Under the pieces are notes generated by a model that did not search any database, had not been told where the DNA came from, and was given only the letters and a program-made list of their open reading frames with translations. From contig JAPTYK010000001.1 of the NCBI GenBank assembly GCA_026913215.1, positions 6,076,001 to 6,140,000 on the forward strand: a stretch of DNA of 64,000 nucleotides, read 5' to 3'. Both the position numbers and the translations under genes were made by a program. Shown here piece by piece: positions 8,824 through 18,137 of the stretch. Positions within the stretch are counted from its first letter, which is position 1. Each line of letters begins with the position of its first letter. This DNA is from Streptomyces diastatochromogenes. Its GTDB lineage: Bacteria; Actinomycetota; Actinomycetes; Streptomycetales; Streptomycetaceae.

Positions 8824-9434
8824 CTGCCCGCGGGTTCGAGCCCGTCGAGCGACTCCGGGTCCGTCAGCAGCCGGAACAGCGTGTGCCACAGGCCCGTGAC
8901 GGTCCGGGGTGACAGCCATTCGCAGTTGTCCCGGCCGAGGGTCTCCAGGCCGATCGTGGCGGCCACGATCGCGCGGGCGAGGTCCTGGTGGCGCCCGGCG
9001 CCCACGGCGAGCAGGCCCTCGTCGGCCGCCTCCGCGAGCCGCTGCTGCACGCAGCTCTGCCACTCCTGGCGCGGGTTGAGCTCCGTACGGGCCTCGTCGG
9101 CGCAGCCGAGCCGGAACCCGGCGCGGACGACGACGTCCTCGCGGAGCAGACGGGCCAGCGCGTGCGAGGTGTCGGCGAGGTTCTGCAGGGCGTTCGACCG
9201 CCGTCCGTACACGATCCGGGCGGTGCGGCGCAGGACGGTGGAGGCTTCGTCCTCGACGGCGGCGGCGACCGCAGCCTTGTTCTCGAAGTGGAAGTGGAGC
9301 GCGCCGGGGCTCACGCCCGCTCCCGCGCTGATCGCGGACAGCGTGGCCAGGGCGTAGCCGTGCTGCTCGAACTCCCTGGCCGCGGACCTGATCAGCGCGT
9401 CGCGGGTCCGTGTGGCCCGCTCTTGTTTGGTCAC
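8811..9434 (-). CDS. Second butyrolactone-receptor-like TetR regulator
   Basis: TetR protein of about 207 residues starting with a GTG at 9434 (MTKQERATRTRDALIRSAAR), with HTH LATLSAISAGAGVSPGALHF and HFENKAAVAAAVE. The SPGALHFHFENK pattern places it with ArpA/ScbR-like proteins, and it probably is a pseudo-receptor of the ScbR2 kind, which bind ARE sites but often respond to antibiotics rather than butyrolactones. The in-frame ATG at 9485 is rejected because it would add an atypical Arg/Leu-rich extension. An ARE-like box lies 72 bases upstream of the GTG. Confidence 0.78.
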   Translation of the reverse strand: MTKQERATRTRDALIRSAAREFEQHGYALATLSAISAGAGVSPGALHFHFENKAAVAAAVEDEASTVLRRTARIVYGRRSNALQNLADTSHALARLLREDVVVRAGFRLGCADEARTELNPRQEWQSCVQQRLAEAADEGLLAVGAGRHQDLARAIVAATIGLETLGRDNCEWLSPRTVTGLWHTLFRLLTDPESLDGLEPAGSQSL

Positions 9435-9505
9435 CCGTGGCCCCCGTAGCACCAAGCGTCTCAGCGGCAGAGGACCGCGCCCCACCGCGCCGTACCGCTC
9501 GACGG

Positions 9506-9532
9506 TATGAAACCGACTGCTTGGTATTGTAC
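9506..9532. promoter_or_regulatory. ARE-like autoregulatory element
   Basis: The segment ATGAAACCGACTGCTTGGTA (9507-9526), continuing TTGTAC, matches by eye the usual ARE layout, with an AAACCGAC arm opposing a TTGGTATTGT arm. It lies between the receptor-like TetR (start 9434) and the alkB stop, so it probably serves the TetR promoter. Confidence 0.6.
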
Positions 9533-9549
9533 GAGCCCGCCGCTCGCCG

Positions 9550-10693
9550 TTACTCCGTTTTCCCCCGGGAGGGCTGGAGGTTGGCGCGGGTCACGTCCCC
9601 GTCGTAGTGGGCGAGGACCCGGTGGTCCATGACGCGCCGCCAGAGCGGGGGGACGTACGCGAGGACGATCATTCCCGCGTACCCCGTCGGCATCTCGGGG
9701 GCCTCGTCGAAGTGGCGCAGCGACTGGTAGCGCCGGGTGGGGTTCGCGTGGTGGTCGCTGTGCCGCTGGAGGTGGTACAGGAAGACGTTCGAGGCGACGT
9801 TGTCGCTGTTCCAGCTGTGGCGCGGGGCGCAGCGCTCGTACCGGCCGCTCGCGGTGAGCTCCCGCTTGAGGCCGTAGTGCTCGGTGTAGTTGATGACTTC
9901 GAGCAGGCAGAAGCCGAAGACCGCCTGGATCGCGGGTACGGCAGGACGCCGGGCCCGAAGGCGAGGGCGAGCGCCGCGAAGAGCGCGAACGACAGGGCCC
10001 AGGAGCCGAGGATCGTGTTGCGCGGGCTCCACACCGACCGGCCCCGCCGTTCGAGCCGGCGCTTCTCCAGGCGCCAGGCCGAGACGAGGCTGCCGAAGAC
10101 GGTCCGGGGCAGGAAGCGCCAGAAGCTCTCGCCGAGCCGGGCGCTCGCCGGGTCCTCCGGGGTGGCGACGCGGATGTGGTGGCCGTGATTGTGCTCGACG
10201 TAGAAGTGGCCGTACCAGGTCTGGGCGAGCGCGATCCGGGAGAGCCTGCGCTCCAGGGACTCCGTCTTGTGCCCCAGTTCGTGGGCGGTGTTGATGGCGA
10301 TGCCCGCGACGCCGCCGAGGGTGAACGTCAGCCCGATCCGGTCCACGAGGCCGAGGTCGCCCCGGGTGATCAGCCAGCAGCCGAGGACGAGTCCGGCGTA
10401 CTGGAGGGGGAGGTAGAGGTAGGTGCACCACCGGTAGTAGCGGTCCTGCTCCAAGTGGGCGATGGCGCTGTCCGGCGGGTTGGCGGAGTCCTTGCCGATC
10501 AGGTGGTCGACGAGCGGGAAGAGCACGTACAGGACGAGGACCCCGGTCCACCAGAAGAGGCGGAGTCCGGTGGCGTTCACCAACCCCAGGAGAGGAAGGG
10601 GAAGGCCGGTATGAGCAGGCCGAACAGCCAGAACCAGCGCTTGGGGTCGCGCCAGACGGCGGGGGTTTCGGGGGAGTCGCTGTGCAGGGCCAA
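9550..10693 (-). CDS. alkB: Alkane 1-monooxygenase (integral-membrane di-iron hydroxylase)
   Basis: Terminal hydroxylation of alkanes in the cytoplasmic membrane, using electrons from rubredoxin. All signature histidine clusters are visible: HELGHK, EHNHGHHIRV, NYTEHYGLKR and LQRHSDHHANPTRRYQSL. Several hydrophobic helices precede and separate them. A TTG start at 10693 is proposed because GAGGAG lies six bases upstream and the frame then reads LALHSDSPETPAVWRDPKRW. Frame breaks lie near 10585 and 9935. No rubredoxin gene follows, unlike many alkB operons. A TetR gene is divergent at 10807. Confidence 0.93.
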
Positions 10694-10730
10694 GGCCGGC
10701 TCCTCAGGAGTTGGACACTTCACATGCCTA

Positions 10731-10780
10731 CTGTCCAGTTGATAGACGGATCACCTGTAGGGCGTCAATGCTCTGGACAG
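10731..10780. promoter_or_regulatory. Divergent alkB/TetR operator candidate
   Basis: CTGTCCAG (10731-10738) and its exact inverse CTGGACAG (10773-10780) lie in the 113-base region between alkB and the TetR gene. The second copy overlaps where the TetR promoter should be. Confidence 0.45.
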
Positions 10781-10806
10781 GTCCCGGTGGATAAAGTGGG
10801 GGCACG

Positions 10807-11400
10807 ATGACACGTTTCCGCGAGAGTGTTCGGTCCCTCCTGCGCGAGCAGGTGCTCGACGCCGCCTACGGGCTCGTCGCCGCCGACGGCTGGGGAGGGC
10901 TGCGCATGGCCGGGATCGCGCGGGCCGCCGGCATCAGCCGCCAGACGCTCTACAACGAGTTCGGCTCCAAGGAGGCCATCGGGAAGGCCCTGGTCCAGCG
11001 CGAGCTGGAGGCCTTCCTGCTCGGCATCCAACGCGAACTCGACGCCCACCGGGGCCAGTTGGAGGCAGCCGCCGCGGCGGGCGTCGGCTACACGCTCCAA
11101 CAGGCCGTGGACAACCCCCTCGTCAAGGGCGTCCTGCTCGCGGCACGCGGCGGCGAGGACGACCTCCTCGCCTACCTCACCACCCGCCCGGAGCCCGTCT
11201 TCGGCACGGCGATGACGATGCTCGACGCGTACGCGACCGAGGCCTGGCCCGACGTCGACGCGGAGTCCCGCGGCCTCGCCGTCGAGACGATCGTGCGCCT
11301 CACCGTCAGCCACATCGTCCAGCCCGTGGGCCCGCCCGAGGAGTCGGCGCGGCGCATCGCCAGGATCACGGCGAGGATCGCGTACCCCGGCGGGGCCTGA
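10807..11400 (+). CDS. TetR-family regulator next to alkB
   Basis: Intact 197-residue protein with TetR HTH LRMAGIARAAGISRQTLYNE and FGSKEAIGKALVQRELEAFL. The remainder is an alpha-helical ligand domain. It is divergent from alkB, sharing an inverted repeat, so it probably represses alkane oxidation until an alkane or fatty-acid product binds. Its role as alkB regulator is inferred from position. Confidence 0.82.
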   Translation: MTRFRESVRSLLREQVLDAAYGLVAADGWGGLRMAGIARAAGISRQTLYNEFGSKEAIGKALVQRELEAFLLGIQRELDAHRGQLEAAAAAGVGYTLQQAVDNPLVKGVLLAARGGEDDLLAYLTTRPEPVFGTAMTMLDAYATEAWPDVDAESRGLAVETIVRLTVSHIVQPVGPPEESARRIARITARIAYPGGA

Positions 11401-11462
11401 GCCGGAGCGGAGGACCGGGAGCGGGGGCGGAGGACCGGGGGCCGGAGCGGAGCACTGGGGCC

Positions 11463-11659
11463 GGGCCGGATCCCGTAGCCGGGTCGGATCCCGTGCCCGG
11501 GTCGGATCCCGTGCCCAAGTCGGACCCGTAGCCGGACCGGACCCCGTACCCGGACCGGACCCCGTACCGGACCGGACCCCGTACTCGGCCCGGATCCCGT
11601 AGCCGGACCGGACCCCGTACTCGGCCCGGATCCCGTAGCCGGACCGGACCCCGTACCCG
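11463..11659. repeat. 18-bp minisatellite, about 11 copies
   Basis: Tandem units of the form CCGGACCGGACCCCGTAC, with GGA anchors at 11468, 11486, 11504, 11522, 11539, 11557, 11574, 11592, 11610, 11628 and 11646. The whole 11401-11859 stretch between the TetR stop and the DJ-1 gene is a degenerate Gly/Pro/Arg-coding repeat with no credible gene. Confidence 0.9.
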
Positions 11660-11859
11660 GGCGGGATCCGACCGGGAGCGGCGGGGACCGGGAGCGGCGA
11701 AGGACCGGGAGCGGCGAAGGACCGGGAGTCCGCGCGGATCGCATGCCGAGGCGGGGTCCGACCCGACGGGCGCGCACCCCGGCGGGAACCGGGAGCGGCG
11801 GCGGCCGACTGCCTCGACGTGACAGAACCGTCGGGCCCTTCCACCTCCTGGGGAGAACC

Positions 11860-12601
11860 ATGAACCGCCGCAACCTGCTCCGCGCCACCACCGCCCTCGG
11901 CGCCACGGGCGCCCTCGCGGGCGTCACGGGAACCGGTACCGCCGCCCACGCCGCTCCGCTGCCGCCGCCGGGTCCGGGCGCCGCCCGCTCCGGGTGCACC
12001 TCGTCCTCTTCGACGGCGTCGAGGAGCTCGACTTCGCCGCCCCTACGAGGTGTTCTCCGCCTCGGGGTTCTTCTCCGAGCGTCCGGTGGACGTCCGGTAC
12101 GTCTCCGTCGACGGGCCCGGCACCGTCACCGCCGCCTTCGGGACGAAGGTCCGCGTCGACCACCCCTGGGCCCCGCGCGAGGCCGACCTCCTCGTCGTGC
12201 CGGGCGGCGGCTACGCGCGCCGGGACAGCCCCGGCGTCTGGGCCGAGCTCGACCGGGGCGTCCTGCCCCGCGCCCTCGCGGCGGCGGTCCGCCCGGGGCT
12301 CACCGTCAGTGCCCTGTGCACCGGCGTCATGCTGCTCTCCGCCGCCGGGCTCACCCGGGGCCGCCCCTGCACCACCCACCACAAGGCCCGGCCGGACCTG
12401 GAGCGGCAGGGCGGCGTCCTGAAGGGCGCGCGGGTGGTGGACGACGGCGACCTGGTGACCGCCGGCGGTGTCACCTCGGGCCTGGAGCTCGCCCTCTGGC
12501 TGGTCCGCCGGGAGCTCGGCCCCGAGGCGGCGAACGGCCTGGAGGCCATGCTCGAGTACGAGGCCCGGGGCACGGTCTGGGTCCGGCCGGACGCGCGCTG
12601 A
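11860..12601 (+). CDS. Secreted DJ-1/PfpI-family protein with Tat-like signal
   Basis: Glutamine-amidotransferase-like fold of the DJ-1/PfpI superfamily. The N-terminus MNRRNLLRATTALGATGALA is a Tat-like signal with a twin Arg and a hydrophobic core ending AHAAP. The body begins HLVLFDGVEELDFAAP, continues FSASGFFSERPVDVRYVSVD, VVPGGGYARRD and the nucleophile elbow SALCTGVMLLSAAGLTRG, with the Cys where DJ-1/PfpI members have it, then TTHHKARPDLERQG and GGVTSGLELALWLV. This resembles the isonitrile hydratase/transcriptional-regulator-like branch. Frame breaks near 11990 and 12043. Substrate unknown. A strong hairpin follows. Confidence 0.78.
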
Positions 12602-12612
12602 CGAAAAAGGGT

Positions 12613-12655
12613 GAGGCCCGCTGCCGGAAACGGGGGATCTTCGGCAGCGGGCCTC
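12613..12655 (+). terminator. Rho-independent-type terminator
   Basis: Perfect 14-bp stem GAGGCCCGCTGCCG (12613-12626) with its inverse at 12642-12655, directly after the DJ-1 stop. Confidence 0.85.
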
Positions 12656-12720
12656 TGTTGAAGATTGTACTAGATCATCAAGGGTGATGCGCCGCCCGGA
12701 CGACGGCGGCGACGGAAGAC

Positions 12721-12865
12721 GGCCGAGCACCGGCGGTGACCGAAGGCGGCCGAGCACCGACGGTGCCGGAAGGCGGCCGAGTGCCGGCGGTGGCGGAAGA
12801 CGGTCGAGCGCCGGTGATGGCGAGGGGCGGCCAGGCGCCGGCGGTGGCGAAGGGCGGCCGGGCGG
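12721..12865. repeat. 27-bp minisatellite, about 5.4 copies
   Basis: GGCC-anchored units start at 12721, 12748, 12775, 12802 (with one T) and 12829, ending in a partial at 12856; each reads roughly GGCCGAGCACCGGCGGTG then a variable GCGGAA tail. It lies just ahead of the cold-shock-like gene. Confidence 0.9.
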
Positions 12866-12940
12866 GGTACATCTCCCTGAAGGCATCTCCCGAGGCGCGG
12901 ACACCCCGGCCGCGTCGCCGCCGACGACGAGGAGGCCGCC

Positions 12941-13147
12941 GTGGAAGGCAGAAGCAAGGGGATCGTGCGGTCCTTCAACCGTCTCGGCGGGTACGGCTTC
13001 GTCGTCCCCATGGGCTCCGAGGAGCAGGTGTACTTCCGCGCCGAGGACATCGAGAGCGAGACGCGGACGGTCTCCGAGGGGCAGCAGGTCTCCTTCGTCC
13101 TGGTCCTCGGAGACGGCCGCTTCGAGGCCAGGGAACTGCGCGTCTGA
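12941..13147 (+). CDS. Cold-shock-domain-like nucleic-acid-binding protein
   Basis: 68 residues. GIVRSFNRLGGYGFVVP corresponds to the first strands and RNP1 of a cold-shock domain and VYFRAED to RNP2, but it departs from the canonical KGFGFI/VFVH sequences found in the protein at 59276. A GTG start follows GAGGAGG. It stands alone after the 27-bp repeat array. Likely binds single-stranded RNA or DNA; targets unknown. Confidence 0.75.
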   Translation: MEGRSKGIVRSFNRLGGYGFVVPMGSEEQVYFRAEDIESETRTVSEGQQVSFVLVLGDGRFEARELRV

Positions 13148-13453
13148 CCCGGGCCGGGCCACGGAGGGCGGATCCCGCCCGGTGGTACTGTGCCGAGGCC
13201 AGTCGCACCTTTGTACGCACCTGAACGGGTACGTGCACGGGTCAGGAATCCGGTGGAAGACCGGAACTGACGCGCAGCGGTGAGGGCGACGGGCGGAGCA
13301 TCGGCCACTGGGCGGCACGACGGGCCCGGGAAGGCGCCCCGTCCGGCCGACCCCGAGTCCGAAGACCTGCTGGCGGCCCCGGCGGCACGCCGCCGCCCGG
13401 GAGGACCGTACGACAGGCTCCGCGTATGAGCCCTGGCCGCAGAGGAAGTTCCC

Positions 13454-14505
13454 GTGCCGCTCGCACACCCCGTCCGCTCCGCCGTGCTCGCCCTGACCGG
13501 CGTCCTGCTCCTCACCGCGACGGTGACCGGCTGCGGCGGCGGGTCCTCCGCGCCGTCCGGGAAGAGCGCCCCGAGCACGGGTACCCCGTCACCCTCGCCG
13601 ACGACTGCGGACGGCCGGTCCGCGTCGACCGCGCCCCGCGCCGGGCCGTCGCCCTCGACCAGGGGGCGGCGGAGATCATGCTCTCCCTCGGCCTCGCCGA
13701 CCGCATGGTGGGCACCGCGACCTGGACGGACCCGGTGCTCAAGGGGCTGGAGGAGGAGAACGCGAAGGTGCCGCGCCTCGCCGACCGCTACCCCTCCTTC
13801 GAGAAGGTCCTCGACGCCGAACCCGACTTCGTGGCCGCCTCGTTCGGATACACCCTCGGCAAGGGCGGGGTGGCGCCCCGCGAGCGCTTCGAGCGGCTCG
13901 GCGTCCCCACCTACCTCTCGCCCACCGACTGCGTCGGCAAGGACAACAGCGGCGACGGCGACGGCGTCCGCACCAGCCCCCTCACCATGGAGACCGTCTA
14001 CGGCGAGATCCGCGACCTGGCCCGGGTGTTCGCGGTCCCCGAGCGCGGCGAGAAGCTCGTGGCCGGGCTCAAGGCCCGGGTGGCGAAGGCCACGGCGGCG
14101 GCCGACTTCACCGACGCCACCGTCCTCTACTGGTACTCGGACTCCAAGTCGCCCTACATGGCGGGCTGTTGCGGCGCCCCCGGGATCGTCACGAACGCCC
14201 TCGGGGCGAAGAACGTCTTCGACGACACCCGCGAGGAATGGCCCCAGATCAACTGGGAGACCGTCGCGGACCGCGACCCCGACGTCCTCGTGCTCGGCGA
14301 TCTGACCCGCCGCGCGCAGTCCGCCGAGAGCGCCGCCAAGAAGATCGAGTTCCTGGAGTCCGACCCCGTCACCCGGAACATGACGGCCGTGAAGCACAAG
14401 CGGTACGTCCTGCTCAGCGGCCAGGCGCTCAACCCCACCCTCCGCACCGTCGAGGGCATCGAGAAGGTGGCGGCCGCGCTCCGCTCGTACGGTCTCGCGA
14501 AGTGA
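13454..14505 (+). CDS. ABC transporter substrate-binding lipoprotein (iron-chelate/B12 type)
   Basis: Periplasmic-binding protein of the FepB/BtuF class, anchored by lipid. GTG 13454 starts MPLAHPVRSAVLALTGVLLL, followed by the lipobox LTATVTGC. After a frame break near 13580 the mature protein reads DRAPRRAVALDQGAAEIMLS, LGLADRMVGTATWTDPVL, YPSFEKVLDAEPDFVAASF and later IVTNALGAKNVFDDTREEW and NWETVADRDPDVLVLGD, all typical of the family. It is the first gene of an operon with the permease and ATPase that follow. The substrate (ferric siderophore, cobalamin or another metal chelate) is not decided by sequence. Confidence 0.88.
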
Positions 14506-15553
14506 GCACACCCTCCTGACCACCCGGCGGGCCCGGCCGGTCCGCGCCACGGCGCTCCTGTGGACCGCGGCGGGACTGGCGCTGCTCGGCCTGTCCGTGG
14601 CCGTGGCCATCACCATCGGCCCGGCGGACATCGGCGTCGGCGAGGTCGGGTCCGTGGTCGCCGCCCACCTCGGCGGCGGCGCCTCGGAGCTCTCGCCGAT
14701 CCGCGACGGGATCGTCTGGGACCTGCGGCTGCCCTGTACCCTCCTCGCCGCCGTCTGCGGCGCCGGACTCGCCGTCTGCGGGGCGGTGATGCAGTCGCTC
14801 CTGCGCAACCCCCTCGCCGACCCCTTCGTCCTGGGCGTCTCCTCCGGCGCCTCGACCGGCGCGGTCGCGGTCGTCGTCCTCGGCGTCGGCGGCGGCCTCC
14901 TCTCCGTCACCGGCGGGGCGTTCCTGGGGGCCGTGGTCTCCTTCGCGCTCGTGCTGCTGCTCAGCCACACCCTCGGCGGCTCGACGGACCGGGTGGTCCT
15001 CGCCGGTGTCGCCGCGATGCAGCTCTTCTCCGCCCTCACCTCCTTCGTCGTGATGACCGCCGCCGACGCCGAGACCACCCGGGGCGTCCTCTTCTGGCTG
15101 CTCGGCTCGCTCTCCGGGGCCGGCTGGAGCGAGGTGCGGGTGTGCCTCGCCGTCCTCGTGGCGGCCCTGCTGGTCTGCGGCGGACACGCCCGGACCCTGG
15201 ACGCCTTCGCCTTCGGCGAGGAGGCCGCTGCCTCGCTCGGCGTCGCCGTCGCCCGGACCCGGCTCGTCCTGCTGTGCGTCACCGCCCTCCTGACGGCCGC
15301 CCTGGTCTCCGCCGCCGGGGCGATCGGCTTCGTCGGCCTCGTCCTGCCGCACGCCGCCCGCGCGCTCGCCGGACCCGGGCACGCCCGCCTGCTGCCGGTG
15401 ACCGCCCTGGCCGGGGCGGTGTTCCTCGTCTGGGCCGACACGCTCGCCCGCACGGTCCTCGAACCGCAGGAGGTGCCGGTGGGCGTGGTGACCTCGCTGA
15501 TCGGCGTACCGGCCTTCGTCCTCGTCCTGTACCGCACCAGGAGCGCCCGATGA
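14502..15553 (+). CDS. FecCD-family ABC permease
   Basis: Multi-helix inner-membrane permease of the FecCD/BtuC family. Seen: GIVWDLRLPCTLLAAVCGAG, GAVMQSLLRNPLADPFVLGV then SSGASTGA, and the C-terminal AAGAIGFVGLVLPHAARALA. The proposed GTG at 14502 overlaps the previous stop (GTGA); the first codons need one base restored near 14515 to join the body. The 3' end overlaps the ATPase start by ATGA at 15550, so the genes are translationally coupled. Confidence 0.9.
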
Positions 15554-16370
15554 GCACGACCGTCGACCGGGCGCGGGGACCGGCGCCGGACTCCGCGCCG
15601 AGCGGGTCTCGCGCACGGCCGGCGGCACCCTCGTCCTCGACGGGGTCAGCCTCACCCTGGCCCCCGGCACCGTCACCGGCCTCCTCGGACCCAACGGCTC
15701 GGGCAAGTCCACCCTGCTGCGCCTGCTCGCCGGCGTCCTCGCCCCCGACTCCGGGACCGTCACCCTCGACGGCGAGCCGCTGGACGGGCTCGGCCGCCGC
15801 ACGGTCGCCCGGCGCCTCGCCACGGTCGAGCAGCAGGCCGACACCCAGACGGACCTGACCGTCGCCGACGTCGTACGCCTCGGCCGGATCCCGCACCGCA
15901 GGGCCTGGACCCCGCCCTCGGCGGCGGACGAGACCGCCGTCCGCACCGCCCTCGAACGGACCGGTCTCACCGACCGCGCCCGGCAGCCCTGGCGCACCCT
16001 CTCCGGCGGCGAACGCCAGCGCGTCCAGATCGCCCGCGCCCTCGCCCAGGAACCGCGCGAACTCCTCCTCGACGAACCCACCAACCACCTCGACATCCAG
16101 CACCAGCTGGACCTCCTCGCCCTCGTCGCGGACCTCCGCCTCACCGCCGTCGTCGCCCTGCACGACCTCAACCTCGCGGCCATGCACTGCGACCGGCTCG
16201 TGGTCCTCGCCCGGGGCCGGGTGGTGGCGGCCGGCCCGCCGGAGGAGGTCCTCACCGAGGAGCTGATCGCCGAGGTCTACGGGGTCCGCGCCGCCGTGAC
16301 CCGGCCGGAGCCCGACGGGCGCCCGCACATCCGCTTCCTGGGTACGGTGGGCGCATGTCCGAGCCCGTAG
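15550..16370 (+). CDS. ABC transporter ATP-binding protein (FepC/BtuD type)
   Basis: Energises uptake with the preceding permease. Walker A GPNGSGKSTLLRLLAG, signature TLSGGERQRVQIARALAQEP, Walker B LLLDEPTNHLD and the switch His in VVALHDLNLAAMHCD are all visible. A frame break near 15597 follows the first 15 codons. The end (TAG at 16368) overlaps the ArsR start by 16 bases. Confidence 0.9.
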
Positions 16371-16714
16371 ACGCCACCGGCCGCTCCCACCCGCACGGGC
16401 GGACCCCGGGGGCGCGTGAACTCGCGGCGGCGGCCGAGGTGTTCGGTCTGCTCTCCGATCCCACCCGGCTCCATCTGGTGTGGCTGCTCACCCGGGGCGA
16501 GGCCGACGTCACCGCCCTCACCGAGGCGTGCGGGGCCGCGCGGCCCGCCGTCAGCCAGCACCTCGCCAAACTGCGCCTCGGCGGGCTCGTCACCTCCCGC
16601 AAGGACGGCCGCCGGGTCGTGTACGCGATGCCGGACGGGCACCTGAAGCGCCTGGTCGTCGAGGCGATCAGCCGCGCCGACCACCAGGTGACGGGGGAGC
16701 CCTGGCACGACTGA
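16355..16714 (+). CDS. ArsR/SmtB-family metal-responsive repressor
   Basis: 119 residues with the winged-helix HTH at about residues 30-90 (VFGLLSDPTRLHLVWLLTRG, ARPAVSQHLAKLRLGGLVTS). Asp94-x-His96 and His110 match the spacing of the alpha-5 zinc/cobalt site of CzrA-type sensors; the third usual His position holds Arg107. This suggests zinc, cobalt or nickel sensing. A near-palindrome at 16731-16752 lies between this gene and the MFS exporter, its likely target. Confidence 0.85.
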   Translation: MSEPVDATGRSHPHGRTPGARELAAAAEVFGLLSDPTRLHLVWLLTRGEADVTALTEACGAARPAVSQHLAKLRLGGLVTSRKDGRRVVYAMPDGHLKRLVVEAISRADHQVTGEPWHD

Positions 16715-16730
16715 GGCGAATGGCGTGAAC

Positions 16731-16752
16731 ATGTGCGCACTCGTGCACGCAT
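16731..16752. promoter_or_regulatory. ArsR-type operator candidate
   Basis: ATGTGCGCAC and GTGCACGCAT are imperfect inverted arms (8 of 10 matches) separated by TC, immediately before the MFS gene and after the ArsR gene, the expected place for an ArsR dimer site. Confidence 0.5.
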
Positions 16753-16804
16753 CGGCTACGGTGGAGACCTCAGCCGTCCGCCGTCGCCGACCGGGGGCGT
16801 CCTC

Positions 16805-18130
16805 ATGCTGTCCGTGCTGCGCAACCGCACCTACCGGCGCCTCTTCTGCGCGCAGGTCGTCGCCCTCGCGGGCACCGGCCTGGCGACCGTGGCGCTGAGC
16901 CTGCTCGCGTACGACCTGGCCGGGGCCGACGCCACCGCCGTGCTCGGCACCGCCCTCGCCCTCAAGATGGCCGCGTACGTGACGGTCGCCCCGCTCGCCG
17001 GGGCGCTCGCCGAGCGCGTGCCCCGGCGCGCGCTGCTCGTCTCGATGGACCTGGCGCGGGCGGCCGTCGTGCTCGCCCTGCCATTCGTCACCCAGGTCTG
17101 GCAGGTGTACGTCCTGATCCTGCTGCTCCAGGCCGCCTCCGCCGCCTTCACCCCGGCCTTCCAGGCGACGATCCCGCAGGTGCTGCCCGGGAGCGCGACT
17201 ACACCGAGGCCCTCTCGCTCTCCCGGCTCGCCTACGACCTGGAGAGCCTGGTCAGCCCCGTACTGGCCGCCGCCCTCCTCACGCTCCTCCCGTACTCCTG
17301 GCTCTTCGCGGGCACCACCGCCGGCTTCCTCGTCTCGGCCCTCCTCGTCAGGACGACCACCCTGCCCGCGCCCCCGGAGCCCGAAGGGGGCGGCCCGCAC
17401 CGCCGCTACGCCAAGGTCGGCTTCGGGATCCGGCTGTTCCTCGCCACCCCGCGGCTGCGGGCGCTCCTCGCCCTCGACCTGGCCGTCGCGGCGGCCGGGG
17501 CCGTCGTCCTGGTCGACACGGTGCTGCTGGTGCGCGACACCCTGGGCCGGTCCGCCGGGGACGTCCCGCTCGCGCTCGGCGCGTACGGGGCCGGGTCCAT
17601 GGCGGTGGCGCTGCTGATGCCGCGCGTGCTGCGCCGGGTGGAGGACCGGGCCGTCATGGTGCGGGCCGCCTTCGTGCTGCCCGGGGCCCTCGGGCTCCTC
17701 GCCCTCGGTCTCACCGCCGCGCCGGGCGCCTGGTCGTGGCCCGCGCTGCTGGCGGTCTGGCTGCTCGTCGGGGCGGCCGGCTCGGCGGTGCTCACCCCGG
17801 CGGCAGGGTCCTGCGCCGCTCGGCCGACGGCGGCGACCTGCCGGCCGCCTTCGCGGCCCGGTTCTCCCTCTCGCACGCCTGCTGGCTGCTCGCCTACCCG
17901 CTCGCCGGCGGGCTCGCCGCGGGGCGGGGCCCGCCATCTCGGCGGCCGTGCTCGCCGCCCTCGCCCTGGCCGGGGCCGTGGGCGCGGCCCGCCTCTGGCC
18001 CCGCGAGGACCCGGCCGAGCTGGAGCACGTCCACCCCGAACTCCCGGCGGGCACCCGCATCTGGCCGGGGCCGGCGGTCACCACGCGCACGCGTTCCACA
18101 TCGACGCGCTGCACCGGCGGTGGCCGCCGG
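16805..18130 (+). CDS. MFS transporter with His-rich tail, probable metal efflux
   Basis: Major-facilitator protein with about 12 helices: MLSVLRNRTYRRLFCAQVVA starts helix 1, RVPRRALLVSMDLARAAVVL is the loop 2-3 region. Frame breaks near 17200, 17810 and 17935 link the helices. The C-terminal tail is rich in His (ELEHVHPELPAG, then GHPH, GHHAHAFHIDALHRRW), suggesting metal binding. The end is approximate because the 3' end runs into the convergent TetR gene. ATG 16805 is used; an upstream GTG at 16733 would lie inside the operator. With the adjacent ArsR gene this forms a plausible metal-export pair. Confidence 0.78.
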
Positions 18131-18137
18131 CGCCGGA

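Noticed and set aside
12670..15537. 955-codon minus-strand open frame across the ABC importer
   Set aside because: It is antisense to clear importer genes, has no domain, and reflects the lack of stop codons in GC-rich antisense frames.
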